A stretch of 64,000 nt of DNA from assembly GCA_947685225.1 (NCBI GenBank), contig CANTUV010000007.1:14032501-14096500 (forward strand), in the 5' to 3' direction. This document shows positions 34,653-46,055 of this stretch, piece after piece. The notes beneath the pieces are model-generated. The model saw nothing but the letters and a program-made list of their open reading frames with translations, made no database searches and was not told where the DNA came from. The first letter of the stretch is position 1, and each line of letters opens with the position of its first letter. A program made the position numbers and the translations under genes. The DNA is from Garcia nutans. Taxonomy: Eukaryota; Streptophyta; Magnoliopsida; Malpighiales; Euphorbiaceae.

Positions 34653-34740
34653 TAATCATTAAAATGTAGCGTGATGATAAAGAATATATGTTGCTCTGAT
34701 CGAAATTTTAAGTTCGAATATAGATATTTTTCCTCTCACA
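34653..34740 (+). repeat. tRNA-like short repeat remnant
   Basis: TAGCGTGATGATAAAG resembles an A box and AAGTTCGAATATAG, about 45 bases later, a B box. Both are imperfect. Could be a decayed SINE. Confidence 0.3.
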
Positions 34741-35507
34741 GATATAATTTTTAGAAATAAAATAAAGCGGTTAGTGAGGCAATTACCTTTGCCAACTCCA
34801 TTATTGAATGTGACTTTTTGTTATTTTCAGAAGAATTGACGCCTTACCAATAAAGAATTGACAAATTGGAGAAAGTATTTATGACTAATTTGGTCTATAT
34901 ACAAATATATATTTGGGATGTAGGCAAAAACCTTAACCAATACATATTAATAAAATTTCTCCAAACATTGATGATCAAGTTGCATATCAACTGGAATTGA
35001 GTAAGCAAAGAAATATATCATAAGAGTACTTTCTTATGTATATTATTCGGGCCGGGTAAGGCAACAAGGTTAATAAAATTCTATTTATTAAATTCTAAAA
35101 TAATTATTTATTTTTTATTAAATTAAAATAGTCTCTTACCAACTAATTACCATAATAGCACTTTAAACTCCCCAAAAAGGGTTTCAAAAAAGGAATAATT
35201 TGGACTTCTAACTTGAATTTTAAGTTTTTTGTCATATTAAAATTTTTAAAATTTATAACGCTTGAAATATTGCTTTGTTGTAAACTTATATATACTAAGG
35301 TCAAGTAAACACTATCATGCAAAATATAGAGCAGCACCCGACCACCTAATTATCATAAAATATGCTTATTTCTCTTGAAGAGGACTTTATCTAGCTTGTT
35401 TTCATACTCCTTTTCCCCCCTCCTTTTCATTTCTTTATCTTGAAATATATATATATATATATATGTATATAATTGCCATCAACAAATCATACATATATAT
35501 ATATATT

Positions 35508-35618
35508 TTAAAACAAAAGGTTCAAACCCCCAGAAATATATTTTTTGGGGGTTCGAACCTGCGACCTTCCCCTAATGGGTTGGGTCGCTAGCCCGCTGGA
35601 CTAACCCCAGCGGGTTTC
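35508..35618 (-). repeat. tRNA-derived SINE-like element with palindromic tail
   Basis: On the minus strand TAGTCCAGCGG (35603-35593) fits the pol III A box TRGYNNARNNG, and GGTTCGAACCC (35559-35549) fits the B box GGTTCGANNCC, about 33 bases apart as in tRNAs. Past the B box, GGTTCGAACCCCC is followed by its near-reverse complement GGGGGTTTGAACC, so the tail folds back over an AT-rich loop. CATACAT repeats flank both sides and may be the target duplication. It is too diverged for a functional tRNA. Confidence 0.6.
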
Positions 35619-35918
35619 ATACATACATACATATATATATATACATACATATATATAAACCATTACTATACATATTATAAACCATTACTTTACATATATT
35701 GTTAGTAGATGTTGATCATACATAATACAGGAACATGTTTAAACATTAGTCGAAGGCAAAACAAGTATAATTTTATAAATGATTTTATATTATGATATCT
35801 ATCACCAATCAAATCACTTATATTAATTTATAAAAAATACACTCTTATTAACATCTCAAATCACAATCAATCACAAAATACATTTGGAAAATGAAATTAG
35901 ATTCTTGTAACATGAAAG

Positions 35919-35949
<31 letters not shown>
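35919..35949. repeat. (TC)n(TA)n microsatellite
   Basis: CTCTCTCTCTCTCTATATATATAT. Confidence 0.9.
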
Positions 35950-36080
35950 GTCATAGATAAATATATATAATATATATATAGTCATAGTCAAAGATAATAA
36001 TGTGTGTTGTTTTGGTCAACTTTGTGGGCCCCTGTAGGCTTTAACTGTGTTATTAATTAAATTTAATTGGATTTAGGTTG

Positions 36081-36420
36081 ACCACCTGGGGGGTGTCCAT
36101 GCTCACAGAGGGTTCTGATGATCAAATCTCTGCAAGTATAAGGTATAAGGTATACCATATACAGGATCAAAGTCAAGATTAGTGCATATTGATTCTATAA
36201 ACACAGATGAAGGGTCTGCATAAATTCATAAATACAGACACAGACGAATTTTATACATAGTCCACACACAGTCTCTCCTTGGGCATTTAACAGAACAATG
36301 CTCTTTTGATTTTCTATGTTGGTTATAACAAACTCTCAAAAGTAATTCTTCATATCAAGGGATCGAGTTTATCAGATAATATGCAGGAAAGTGTAGAGGA
36401 AAGAGAGAAGTTAACTTAGA
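36081..36420 (-). repeat. Downstream copy of the 340-bp direct repeat
   Basis: Matches 38640-38977 through landmarks such as AAGGTATAAGGTATACCATA, GATGAAGGGTCTGCATAAA, CAGTCTCTCCTTGGGCATTT and AAGAGAGAAGTTAACTTAGA. The homology stops at ACCAC (minus GTGGT), i.e. four bases into the primer-site motif of the other copy. Confidence 0.92.
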
Positions 36421-36651
36421 AAAACATTTTTTTATTAAACAAAGGATATCAGAATATCTCATAATATATCCTTAAACATACAATGAGAACTCCTTATATA
36501 GAAGGAGGAGCTAAGAAACAAACAAACAAGCTTACATAATTGCTTACATCATAACACACTGACATACTAATCAGAAAAGAAATGAACCATGTGAGGAAAT
36601 AATATTTCCACTCACAAAAATTATTACAACAAGACAATAATAGTGAAATCA

Positions 36652-37480
36652 CTATATAAAGTGTGATGGTGATAAATTCATATTATGATAATTAGAGGAA
36701 TCTGAGTTATAAGAAGCTAGGACAATCAGGTTGTCTTCTAGTGTTCTGGAGGCATCAATATATTGACGTGACATTATATTCATATCTTGTCTGTTGGAAG
36801 GTGAGCTGGCACTGTCAATTGCTTCATCAATATCTTGCTGAGTCATTTCTGAATTATCAAGATTTCTTGGGACAGCTGGCTGAAATGAGCTAGTAGGCAC
36901 TTCTGCTGAGTAATTGAGAGTAGCTGGCTGAGAGTTTGATTGACTGAGAGGTCCACCAAAATCAACATCATAGTCAACAAAGTATTCACCAGTGAGCTGG
37001 AAAGGAAGCTCAGTGGTCTGTTCTGCAAATCTTATATGAGCATTGAGTGCTGATTCAAATCTTCTTTTAGCTCCATCAGAAATGCTTTCAATTGTAGTAG
37101 TTCAGTTCAAATCAGGAAACAAGGGATGTGCAAATCAGTGGAGTCCTGACATTTAAACCAACATTATTGAATTGATATAACAACATCTTGAGGTCTGTCT
37201 GCATGCTTTCTTTTTTATAAAGCTGACCAACATAAGATTTTCATTCAAAGGCCATATTCTGAGACCAAAGAACACTTGTTCTAGGATACTAAAAATATGG
37301 TTGGTGGAAGATAAAGATAGAATGAAAATTCTTAATCTCATCTTCTGGCTTATCCCAAGCTTTATAGTACCGAGCAATCTTTTCAAATTTCTTAATCCAA
37401 TTGGAGATTGAATCAAACTATTTTAAACATCTCCAAGGTAAAGAATCAGAATTATTTTCATTTTGGAGAAAACTAATCAT
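36652..37480 (-). pseudogene. Broken second ORF of the pararetrovirus copy
   Basis: Several open stretches in different frames (37416-37153, 37028-36843, 36900-36652) lie between RNase H and the downstream repeat. The best one, 36900-36652, is Ser/Asn/Asp-rich (MTQQDIDEAIDSASSPSNRQ; NIMSRQYIDASRTLEDN) and ends 230 bases before the repeat. No known domain is recognised. Position after RNase H matches the unassigned ORF2 of Florendovirus-type genomes, but this is by analogy only. Confidence 0.5.
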
Positions 37481-37482
37481 GT

Positions 37483-38600
37483 TTATGAGAGGAATTTCAA
37501 TTGCATGTGATATAGTGTTGAATAACACCATAATAACCATAGTTCTGAAATTATCTTTGGATTAGAAGGAGACAAATGGTAAACAATAAACCATGGGAAC
37601 TCAAGATAAAAAAGATTAAGCTCACTATTAATATGAAAATAATCATGAACCTCAGAAAGATAAATCAAAAGATGAATTCTTGCAAAATGTTGAATAGAGG
37701 TTGGATTGGAGGGATGAAAACCAAGAGGAAACTGTAAAAATTGGTAATCAATATGTTTATCAGTATTACTAGATGAACTGAAAAATCTAGAACTAGATGT
37801 AGAACTAGATTGTCTAGTATTCATTATGATCAAAGAAAGGGAGTATTTCTGGGTAATGAGAAGAATAGGTTTAGCTGGTCTAGACAAAAGGTCAGGGATG
37901 AGGTTTGTCTTACCTTTTATATGCTGGACTGAAAAGTCATATATAGCAAACCATTCTTGTAATCTTAACAATTGATGAGGAGGTATGATTTTCTGTTTAA
38001 ATTCAAGAGCTCCAGGAAAAGAGGTATTATCAAGAAGGACGAGAAAGTGATAGCCAATAAGATAGAATTCAAACTTCTTTATTCCATACTTAACAGCTAA
38101 GATTTCTTTATAAATAGAGTGATAATACTTTTCACTGTCTTTGAATTGTCCATTTGCATGTCCACAATAATATCCTTTTTCATTAAATTCTTCAAGAAAA
38201 ATTACACCCCAAAATTCACCACTTGTATATGTTTGTAAAATACGAAGTCCGGTAGAAGGTATGTGAAGAGGAATAGGTTTCTGGGCTATCTGTTTAGTGG
38301 TTTGGACTGCTTGGGTCTGAGTTTCTGTCCAAGGTGGTGGATTCTTTTTGAGAAATTTAGAGAGTTGGCTAATGGGATGGGAAAAAATCTCTAATATAAT
38401 TAATTATACCGAGAAACTGTTGGATCTATTTTTGGATAAAGTTTGAGTCTGAAAACTTAAAGAGTTCTTGGGCTATATGTGGGCTAGGTGAATAGGATCC
38501 ATTCTCAAATTAAGGCCTAAGAAATCAACAGTGGTCTGGCCCAATAGGTTTTTCTTTTCAAACAACATTATCCCATATTGCTGGACAATTAAAGCAAACT
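37483..38600 (-). pseudogene. Pararetrovirus reverse transcriptase C-terminus and RNase H
   Basis: The polymerase of these viruses copies RNA to DNA and degrades the template. Here the chain begins within RT after the YxDD palm: YGIMLFEKKN, DFLGLN and an LSKFLKKNPPPW segment, with frame changes before about 38375. From there to 37483 one frame is open. RNase H marks: the first acidic site is lost (LQTYTSGEFWG where an Asp is expected), the Glu in YKEILAV, the Asp in LLDNTSF and the last Asp in IPDLLSRP remain. After LSRP the frame runs on without stop through a serine-rich stretch (NTRQSSSTSSSRFFSSSS) to 37483, possibly the start of the next gene. It lacks the catalytic palm and cannot function. 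Confidence 0.8.
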
Positions 38601-38634
38601 ATTGTAACAGTTAATGATGAACTTTTTTCTGTAG

Positions 38635-38643
38635 CTGATACCA
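38635..38643 (-). promoter_or_regulatory. Primer-binding-like site of the pararetrovirus copy
   Basis: Minus strand TGGTATCAG, nine bases matching the tRNA-iMet complement used by caulimovirids and many retrotransposons; the match ends there (next bases CTACAG). Confidence 0.55.
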
Positions 38644-38977
38644 CTTGGGAGTGTCCATGTTCAAAGAGAATTTTGATGATTAAATCTCTGCAAGTATAAG
38701 GTATAAGGTATACCATATATAGGATCAGAGTCAAGAACAGAGCATACTGACTCTATGAACACAGATGAAGGGTCTGCATAAACTCATAATACAGACATAG
38801 ATGAATCTCATGCATAGTCCACATACAGTCTCTCCTTGGGCATTTAACAGGACAACGCATTTTTAAATCTCTATGCTGGTTATAATAAACTCTCAAAAAT
38901 AATTCTTCATATCAAGGGATCGAGCTTATCAGATAATATGCATGAAAGTATAGAGGAAAGAGAGAAGTTAACTTAGA
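38640..38977 (-). repeat. Upstream copy of the 340-bp direct repeat
   Basis: Similar length to the downstream copy with scattered substitutions. It is followed on the minus strand by TGGTATCAG. Its ends are not TG/CA, which argues against a classical LTR and for the terminal redundancy of a pararetrovirus transcript or DNA. Confidence 0.9.
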
Positions 38978-39672
38978 ATATATATATATATATGTGATTT
39001 GTGTACTGTCGAAAGGAAAATTAAATTTAATGACAGGCAAAAGTCAAAATTAAATTGATTCTTTACAGTAAAGTTTATGATAATTTTATTCTTTTAATTT
39101 TTATATAACTACTGGGTTAATTAGTATTATAATATAATAAAATAGGCAAGTGCTCACTTCTTAATATAAGAGACATGAAGAATCAGAAGTTGAGAATATT
39201 TCTCCTGCAAGAAATTAATGCTTGATTTAGAAGCACTAATTAATTTAATATTATTTAATTAATTAATAGCAAGTGTATTACCAAATGACAATATATATTA
39301 ATGGTAACATGTCGTGCCAAATAATGTTTATATATAGTGGTATTATTAAACAAATAAATATATAATTTTAGTTACTATCAGGTTGTTTTATTCCTAATTA
39401 TTATTTGCATTAAATTTTTATTTTTAAAAGCATATAATTCTGCTGTCAAAAAGAAATAATATATCAATTTTAAAACTATATTATGATATATACAAAATTT
39501 TATTGATTTGAATTATAAGTTACATAAGGTAAGATTTTCATTCCTTATAATTAATCTTATAACTAAAATAAATATGAATAAGTTGGAATGAATACTTTCA
39601 TATTTTAAAATTTTTGAGAGCGAGTCAAGTTTTGGCTGAGAGTCCTCACAGTCCAAACACAAAGACGTAATT
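38978..39672. other. AT-rich intergenic region
   Basis: No gene recognised; begins with a short (TA)n tract after the pararetrovirus repeat. Confidence 0.6.
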
Positions 39673-39935
39673 ATCAGGGGTGCGTTCTATTACTGAGTTA
39701 ATGGCCAGTCGTGCGGACCTCCTGCCGGGAGCCTGCTATGCCAAAAGCAAAAGAAATTTCATCCCTCTCCTTCTTTTTTATGTCCCTATGTCTCTTTCGT
39801 GTGGTGACATGGAAAGACAGCCAGAAGATTTGCCTAGAAGCAATTACCCTTGAAAGAGTGTGTAATAGCTCACTAATTAAGTGCTCTTGCGCCGAAGATG
39901 AATGGGGCCATTTAGGGTGGGCTTATATGACTCCA
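39673..39935 (+). pseudogene. Organelle-like DNA with LSU rRNA fragment
   Basis: AAAGACAGCCAGAAGATTTG, CCTAGAAGCAA, AAAGAGTGTGTAATAGCTCA and GTGCTCTTGCGCCGAAGATG (39815-39908) are the bacterial-type LSU rRNA core, as found in plastid 23S and mitochondrial 26S rRNA but not in cytoplasmic 25S. The wording is nearer plastid. Several C-to-T/G-to-A changes indicate age. The preceding part (39705-39810, GC-richer than its surroundings) may be organellar too but was not identified. The 75-codon open frame across it is not a protein gene. Confidence 0.75.
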
Positions 39936-42900
39936 TAGGTATAGCATCATATGGTTTTTCCACGGCTTTAGCTACTGTTTTAATTTTACCTTTATCAAAT
40001 TTTAATATCATAATAATAAATATAGTCACGATGCAATAGGTTAGGTTCGCTTATTTTTTCTTTTATTAATTTTTAATCTAATCTTTTTAGTTGATTTGAT
40101 TAGAATAATAAAACAAATATAAAAAAATGTCAAAAAAAAACACAATTTCTAATGATTAAATAATTTTTAACTAAAATATTTTTTATCAATGCGCTGACAT
40201 ATTTATAATATTAAAAATAATTATGCTTATAAATAATAAAAATTATAAATTTAGATAATTAGATTATTAAAGTCATGTAAATTCCGATGACAAAATGACT
40301 AGTTATATAAAATTTAAAGAGATTATATATATATATACATATATATATATATAGTCTAATAAAATTATGCCTATCCAAAAAAAAAATACAAAAAAGAGAA
40401 AACGGAATCGATTTTCGATAAAAAAAAAAATGAAGAATAACGTCGGGGGTGCTTACATAATCAATGTGTTCTCAATTTTCAAAATGAAAAGATTTTTCTT
40501 GTACTCCCATTGTCTCCGAAAAAGGATGGACTGCTAACATTTTTCTTGGACAAGCTATGATTTGAATTGAAGACTATCCCAATTCTATTTCTCATATTAT
40601 ATCATGTTATGATGCTTTCTTTTTTTGTTTTCTTGATTATGTTTTTATAATAAACTCAGGTTTTACATTTGATTTGAAAAATATCCGCTTAACACTATTC
40701 GTAATCATTTAATTAGTTATTTAAATATAAAAATATTATAAAATTTAAATAATAAAATTATGACTTTTTGAGTTAAATAATTATAAATAAAATTTAATAT
40801 TAACATAATATTATTAAAATAATTTCATATTATATAATTTTATAATTAAATAAATTATGTAATAAATATATAGTTAAAATTTAATAAAATATAATTAATA
40901 TATAATAGATTCAGATAATGAATATGAGAATATGATCTCGAACTCAATCCGAACATATTACAAATAATAAAAAATAATAATTATATTCACACAAAAGCGT
41001 TTATAAACTATTTATATATTATATAAATAGATAGAAATAGATTAAGTATCCAAAAATTCTTGATTTATTTTTATCCTTCAAAATAATTTATTTAACTTTT
41101 CTCCTCATCAATCTTCGGATATAAATTAATTAAAGAAAAATATATAACTTACAACCTTGTTTTTATTGTTGAAATTGTTTAAGCAATCAGCTAAATTAAC
41201 AGATAAATTAACTAAGTCAAAATTAAATTTGTTGAGAAAAACAAAAGAAAACCGTACGATAAATAATAATTGGCTTTGCTTTTCGAAATTTTTATTAATC
41301 CATTGAAGCAAAATATTTAATATCATCCCATGGTTATTTCAAAGTATGTAATAAAAAATAATTTTTTATAATAGTAGATTATTTTATTATTTAAATATTA
41401 ATTGTGAAAATATATTTATATACTATTCAAAAAAAAAAAGACCAAATATTCAATGATATTCTATCATATAGTCATTCCAAAATATGATTAAAGACCATAA
41501 AGCCTCATAATATAGAATAGAAAAATAATTTAAAAAATTAAAAATATTTTATCTAAATAATTGTGAGCACTCAAATTTCATTTGAAAGATGAAATAATTA
41601 ATTCATTAAATAAACTTCAATTGATGTATCAAGATTTGGATCTAAAGATTTTTTTGATAAAATTTTAAAATCTTTACTGCTAAATTTTTTTCTTTCAATG
41701 ATTTATTTATTTTTTCTTGAAGTAAAGTTTAAAAAGAAAAAAAAAACTACCAATCTATTTGACTACTAAAGAATAATTATTTTGTTAAGAAAAATAAATA
41801 TAAATGATTATTTATATAATTATAAATAATTTTAAATTTTTAGCGAATAATAATGTATTTTCAGAATAGGTATGATAGAAGTTTTTTTTTTTTTTTTAAA
41901 AGAGGGGCATTTAGACTCTATTGGCAAAAAATAAAATAAAATTATAACGAAGGAGATGAAATATACTCGACCAAAAAACGAAGGAAGGAGATGAAATATA
42001 GGGGAGCTGAAGTGAGGATAACGTGAAATTTCAGTAAGCGTGGGACCAGCAAAACTCCCGAAGAAATGGAGCTGTACGATCTGAATAATATCAAGCCCAA
42101 CTGTTTTGACTCTTTAGTCTTTAGTCTTGACAGTGGTGCTCAGTCACCTACCATCTTCTGTACGCATTGAGGACCCAACCAATGGTGGCTCAATTTCTTC
42201 AACTATATGTATATATATAATCATTGTAAGTTTCACTTCATTTATATTTTTAGTTTTCTTTTTTAAGTTGATTTGACTCAATTAAGTGACTATTATTAAT
42301 AAAAAAAATATATTATTTCAAATTATTATTTTTTATTTTTTATACCATTTCTCTTTTTGTTAAAGTTTTTATATATATAAAATACATAGTTATAAAATTG
42401 TTTCTTCAATTCTCTTATTTTTTATCACTTTTTCTTTGCATGGTGCCTAAATAAAATAAGCACACTCTCATTTCTCAATTTTATTTTTATTTCAAGATTT
42501 ATAAATTTTTATCATTCGATTTATTAATATTTTATTTATATATATATTTCAAATATTTAATTATATCTAGAAATTTATATATAGAATTATAATTATATTA
42601 TTCACGAAATATCCATCTCAATTTACTATTTATTAATTATGTTAGTAATAAAAATTAAATCTTAATTTATTCTTCTTTTATAATATTTCTTATTAATTTA
42701 TATTATTACTATGAGAAATTAAAATATATTAATAAAAGAAATATATTTTAAGTGTCAAAAATAATATATTAATAAGTGTTAAATTTATTATTTTAGAATG
42801 TAAACATATTTTGCAAAAATTATAATTAATAAAAATTTTAAAAATATAGATTTAATAGAGGTAAGCTCCTAATGACCTTAAATGTTGCATCTGCCCCCAG

Positions 42901-45900
42901 TCTGCACGAATGTTGTTTATAAAAAATTTTCTTAAATTTAAATTGTTAATGTAATTTTCTTTAAAAATTTCACATTTCTTGAATATTTCGTTTCTTTAGA
43001 TCTTCATAAAATATTATCGAATTAATCTACACATTTTTCAAAACTAAATCTCTTAAACAAATCCAAATTCAAGAAAATCCTCCTTATAATGAAGTATTTA
43101 ATTTTTTTAAAATTTTTATACTCTAAATGTATTATCGAAATAAGATGATAAACATTTTATTTAAATTGTCTCCTAGATCATATCTTACCAAATTGTGTAC
43201 TAGATATCTATGAATACGTAATCAATCAATCAAATAATTTTTGTAAAACTCTATAAAATTGAATTATCTAAAATACTGAAATAAATTTTTATGAATATAA
43301 AAGGACAAAATAAATTTATATGAATATAAAAGGACAAAATAAGAAGAGATATTTAATATTTGTTATAATAATTAAGTGGCCGAAGGTGTCTTATATATAT
43401 AGAGAGAAAAAATTTATCTAGATTTGATGTATTCATCCTACTAATAAAATTATATAATTTTATTATTATTATTTTATAGTAATTTTTTATTGGTCAGACA
43501 TATATATATTCTATTTAGATAAGAATTTGCTTTATATATATATATACAAAATCAATTTGTATTTGAGAAGTGTATGTATTGTATAGCCCATAACTCAGAC
43601 AATTGCAGAGGTATAAATTCAATTTTGAGTAGTTGGTGCTTCTACTGCATAACTTTGTACTTGCAGGCAACAAATAAATAAACCCATTTATATTTGGATT
43701 CACTTCAGCTCTGTCACCAAGTACGTCCACATTTATATATGTTGGTTAATTCAATGAATGCATAAGAAAAAAAATAATAAAACGTAATGAGATGTTTTAC
43801 TTTTTGAAAAATTCTCGTATTTCCATTTTAATGTATGTATTTCATTGGCTTTTTTTTTAATATATGTGTGTCCTGTTTTATTCCCTGCCTATTTCATTAT
43901 AACTAAACTATCAGCAATTGGCTATGAAAAATTTCTCTAGTCAAAATTTGCCATTAATATCCATGCTTTTCTTTTAGTGTTAGAAAAAAAAGAAAATAAA
44001 AGACATTTTAGTTTTTGATAGTTGATGATGCTAAATATGAACTTATATTATGTATTTCTTCTATTTCGAATTGATAAATATATTTTTTACTTTATTAAAA
44101 TTAAATAAGAATTAATTATTTTTATTAAAAATATAAATTTTTATGTATTTTTTATTATATTAATATTTTAATATGAGATATATTTATTAAATATTTTTAA
44201 TTAATAATATTAATTATATGTATAATAGAGGTTTAATATATTAATTAACTTATTAAAATGATAATTGAGATATAATTTAAGATAAATAAAAAAGTAAAGT
44301 GGGATTATAAATTTTGGTGCGAGGGAGTATTATTTTTCCAAATACATGTATAATGTTAATTTTAAAATCTAATTACTGATGATGTATAAAATAAAAAATT
44401 ATAGAGTATTAACATCAACTTCGGAATTATAAAAGTTATAGAAATACATATACATAGAATTGACAAAAATATCTAAAGTTTATTTTTTTTAATTTTTTTA
44501 CAATTAAAACTTTCAAAAAATAAAGAAAATACTCATAATATATGATCCTAAAGTCAAAATCCTAATAATAATAATAATAATAATAGAAGATATTAACCCA
44601 AAATTTGTAAGTTAGAATATTCTTGAGGAATTATTGATGGAGCCTCGAGGGTTGTCTGGTTTACTGATGAGCCACGTAGCCATAAAGAAATGGCTTGTAA
44701 TAACTAGGTTTTCTTTTTAATAACAATAGTGAACTCACATGCATGATATGACTTGTATTATGGCAATTACATATATATATATATATAGACATTGTGGTCC
44801 TAAATTCGTAAAAGGGTCTGTTTGAGCTTTGATATCTATTCTTTTAATTCAGTTTTAACAACTCATTGTATTTATTCTTCAAAAAATAATAAAAATAAAA
44901 ACTTCATTGTCGTTTATTTTTTGGGCACATGTTAGTAGATATACTGGCCTTAAATTGAGAAAGCGAGAAGGGATCCCATCAATTTATTTATGCCCGTTCA
45001 TGCATGTAATAATATTCCATATATATCGAATCATATATTATGTTATATGAATGTAACAATTGGATGCAAGAATTCCTCTAATCCATTGACATATAAATAA
45101 AATCTTCCAAGTAACTATGATTCAGAATTCAAATGAAATTTGGAAAGACATTTTTTTCTTTTTTTCTTTTATATATGATTGAATGAAATTTTTTTTTATT
45201 TAAAGTAAAATTTTTTATTTTAATATTATTTTTAAATCCTATTTAATTAGAATTAAAAATTAATAGTATTATAAATAGAAGCATTACAAAGTGGAACTTT
45301 GATTTTTTTTTTCAAGCATATATAATCCGCTTTTATCCAATAATCAAGTTAAAACTTTAACTCAAGCATGCAATTGATTTTTTCTAATAGTTGAGTTGGG
45401 TTTTTACTATGTAGTTCCAATTGCATTTTTGATAACATTGTAAGAAAATTTTACAATTATTTATCAAAAAATTGTTATATGTTGAATTATTTAATTATTC
45501 TTTCAAAGAGACCAGATCTATTGAGAAACTGAATCCCATAAAATTTGTTTACATTATTTTTTTGCTGAACTTACAATTTTGATTTTTCCTGACACAAAAT
45601 TTTACAATTCTTTATATGTATGATGAAAACATATCTCAGACTAATTTTTATACTTAGAAATTAAATATTTTATTTTTTTTTAATTTATATTTAGCTTTTC
45701 CATTTAAAAATTATTTTTATATGCTAATCCTTTTAATGAATACTAATAAATAAAGTAAAAAATCAAATTTATTTATCAACTAAATAAACTCTTGCAAGAT
45801 TAAAGTATTTAGCTCTTGTTAATAATTGATATGAATATATCTCAGTCTAATTTAGCTGTCTAGTAGGATGAGAATATATCCCATTCTAATTTTTATACTT

Positions 45901-46055
45901 AGCAAATTGATTAATATTTATTTTTTTTTGTATTTAAAAATTATTTTTAATATACCTGTCCTAATAATTCAACAATGATCAATAAAGTGAAAAATCAAAT
46001 TTATTTATGAAACACGTCAACTCTTTCAAAATTAAACTAAGTATTATAATATATT
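39936..46055. other. AT-rich intergenic region
   Basis: No gene recognised. Small islands of higher complexity at 42000-42195 and 44625-44710 have no domain or RNA signature that I can name. Microsatellites: (TA)n at 40326-40352 and (AAT)n at 44566-44585. The short open frames (41126-41326, 43515-43730) show no domain. Confidence 0.6.

Larger units (their letters stand above)
36081..38977 (-). mobile_element. Internally deleted endogenous caulimovirid-like (pararetrovirus) copy
   Basis: An old, broken integrated copy on the minus strand. Reading downward it has a direct repeat (38977-38640), a primer-site-like TGGTATCAG, the C-terminal part of reverse transcriptase, RNase H, a second open region and the direct repeat again (36420-36081). 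RT-RNase H wording (PPPWTETQTQAVQTTKQIA; FWGVIFLEEFNEKGYYCGHA; KYYHSIYKEILAVKYGIKKF; VQHIKGKTNLIPDLLSRP) is typical of plant Caulimoviridae rather than LTR retrotransposons, and no integrase is present. Movement, coat, protease and most of RT are missing, so it is defective. An uncharacterised ORF after RNase H suggests a Florendovirus-like genome (inference). Confidence 0.75.

Noticed and set aside
35549..35603. Functional tRNA gene
   Set aside because: A and B boxes are present but no complete cloverleaf can be drawn, and the tail is a fold-back; a tRNA-derived repeat is the better reading.
36081..38977. LTR retrotransposon with 340-bp LTRs
   Set aside because: No TG...CA ends or integrase; the RT-RNase H wording is caulimovirid-like. 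Kept as a refutable alternative.
39711..39938. 75-codon plus-strand frame
   Set aside because: It overlaps the organellar LSU rRNA fragment, which accounts for the sequence.
43515..43730. 71-codon minus-strand frame
   Set aside because: No recognisable domain and no promoter or splice context; probably chance.
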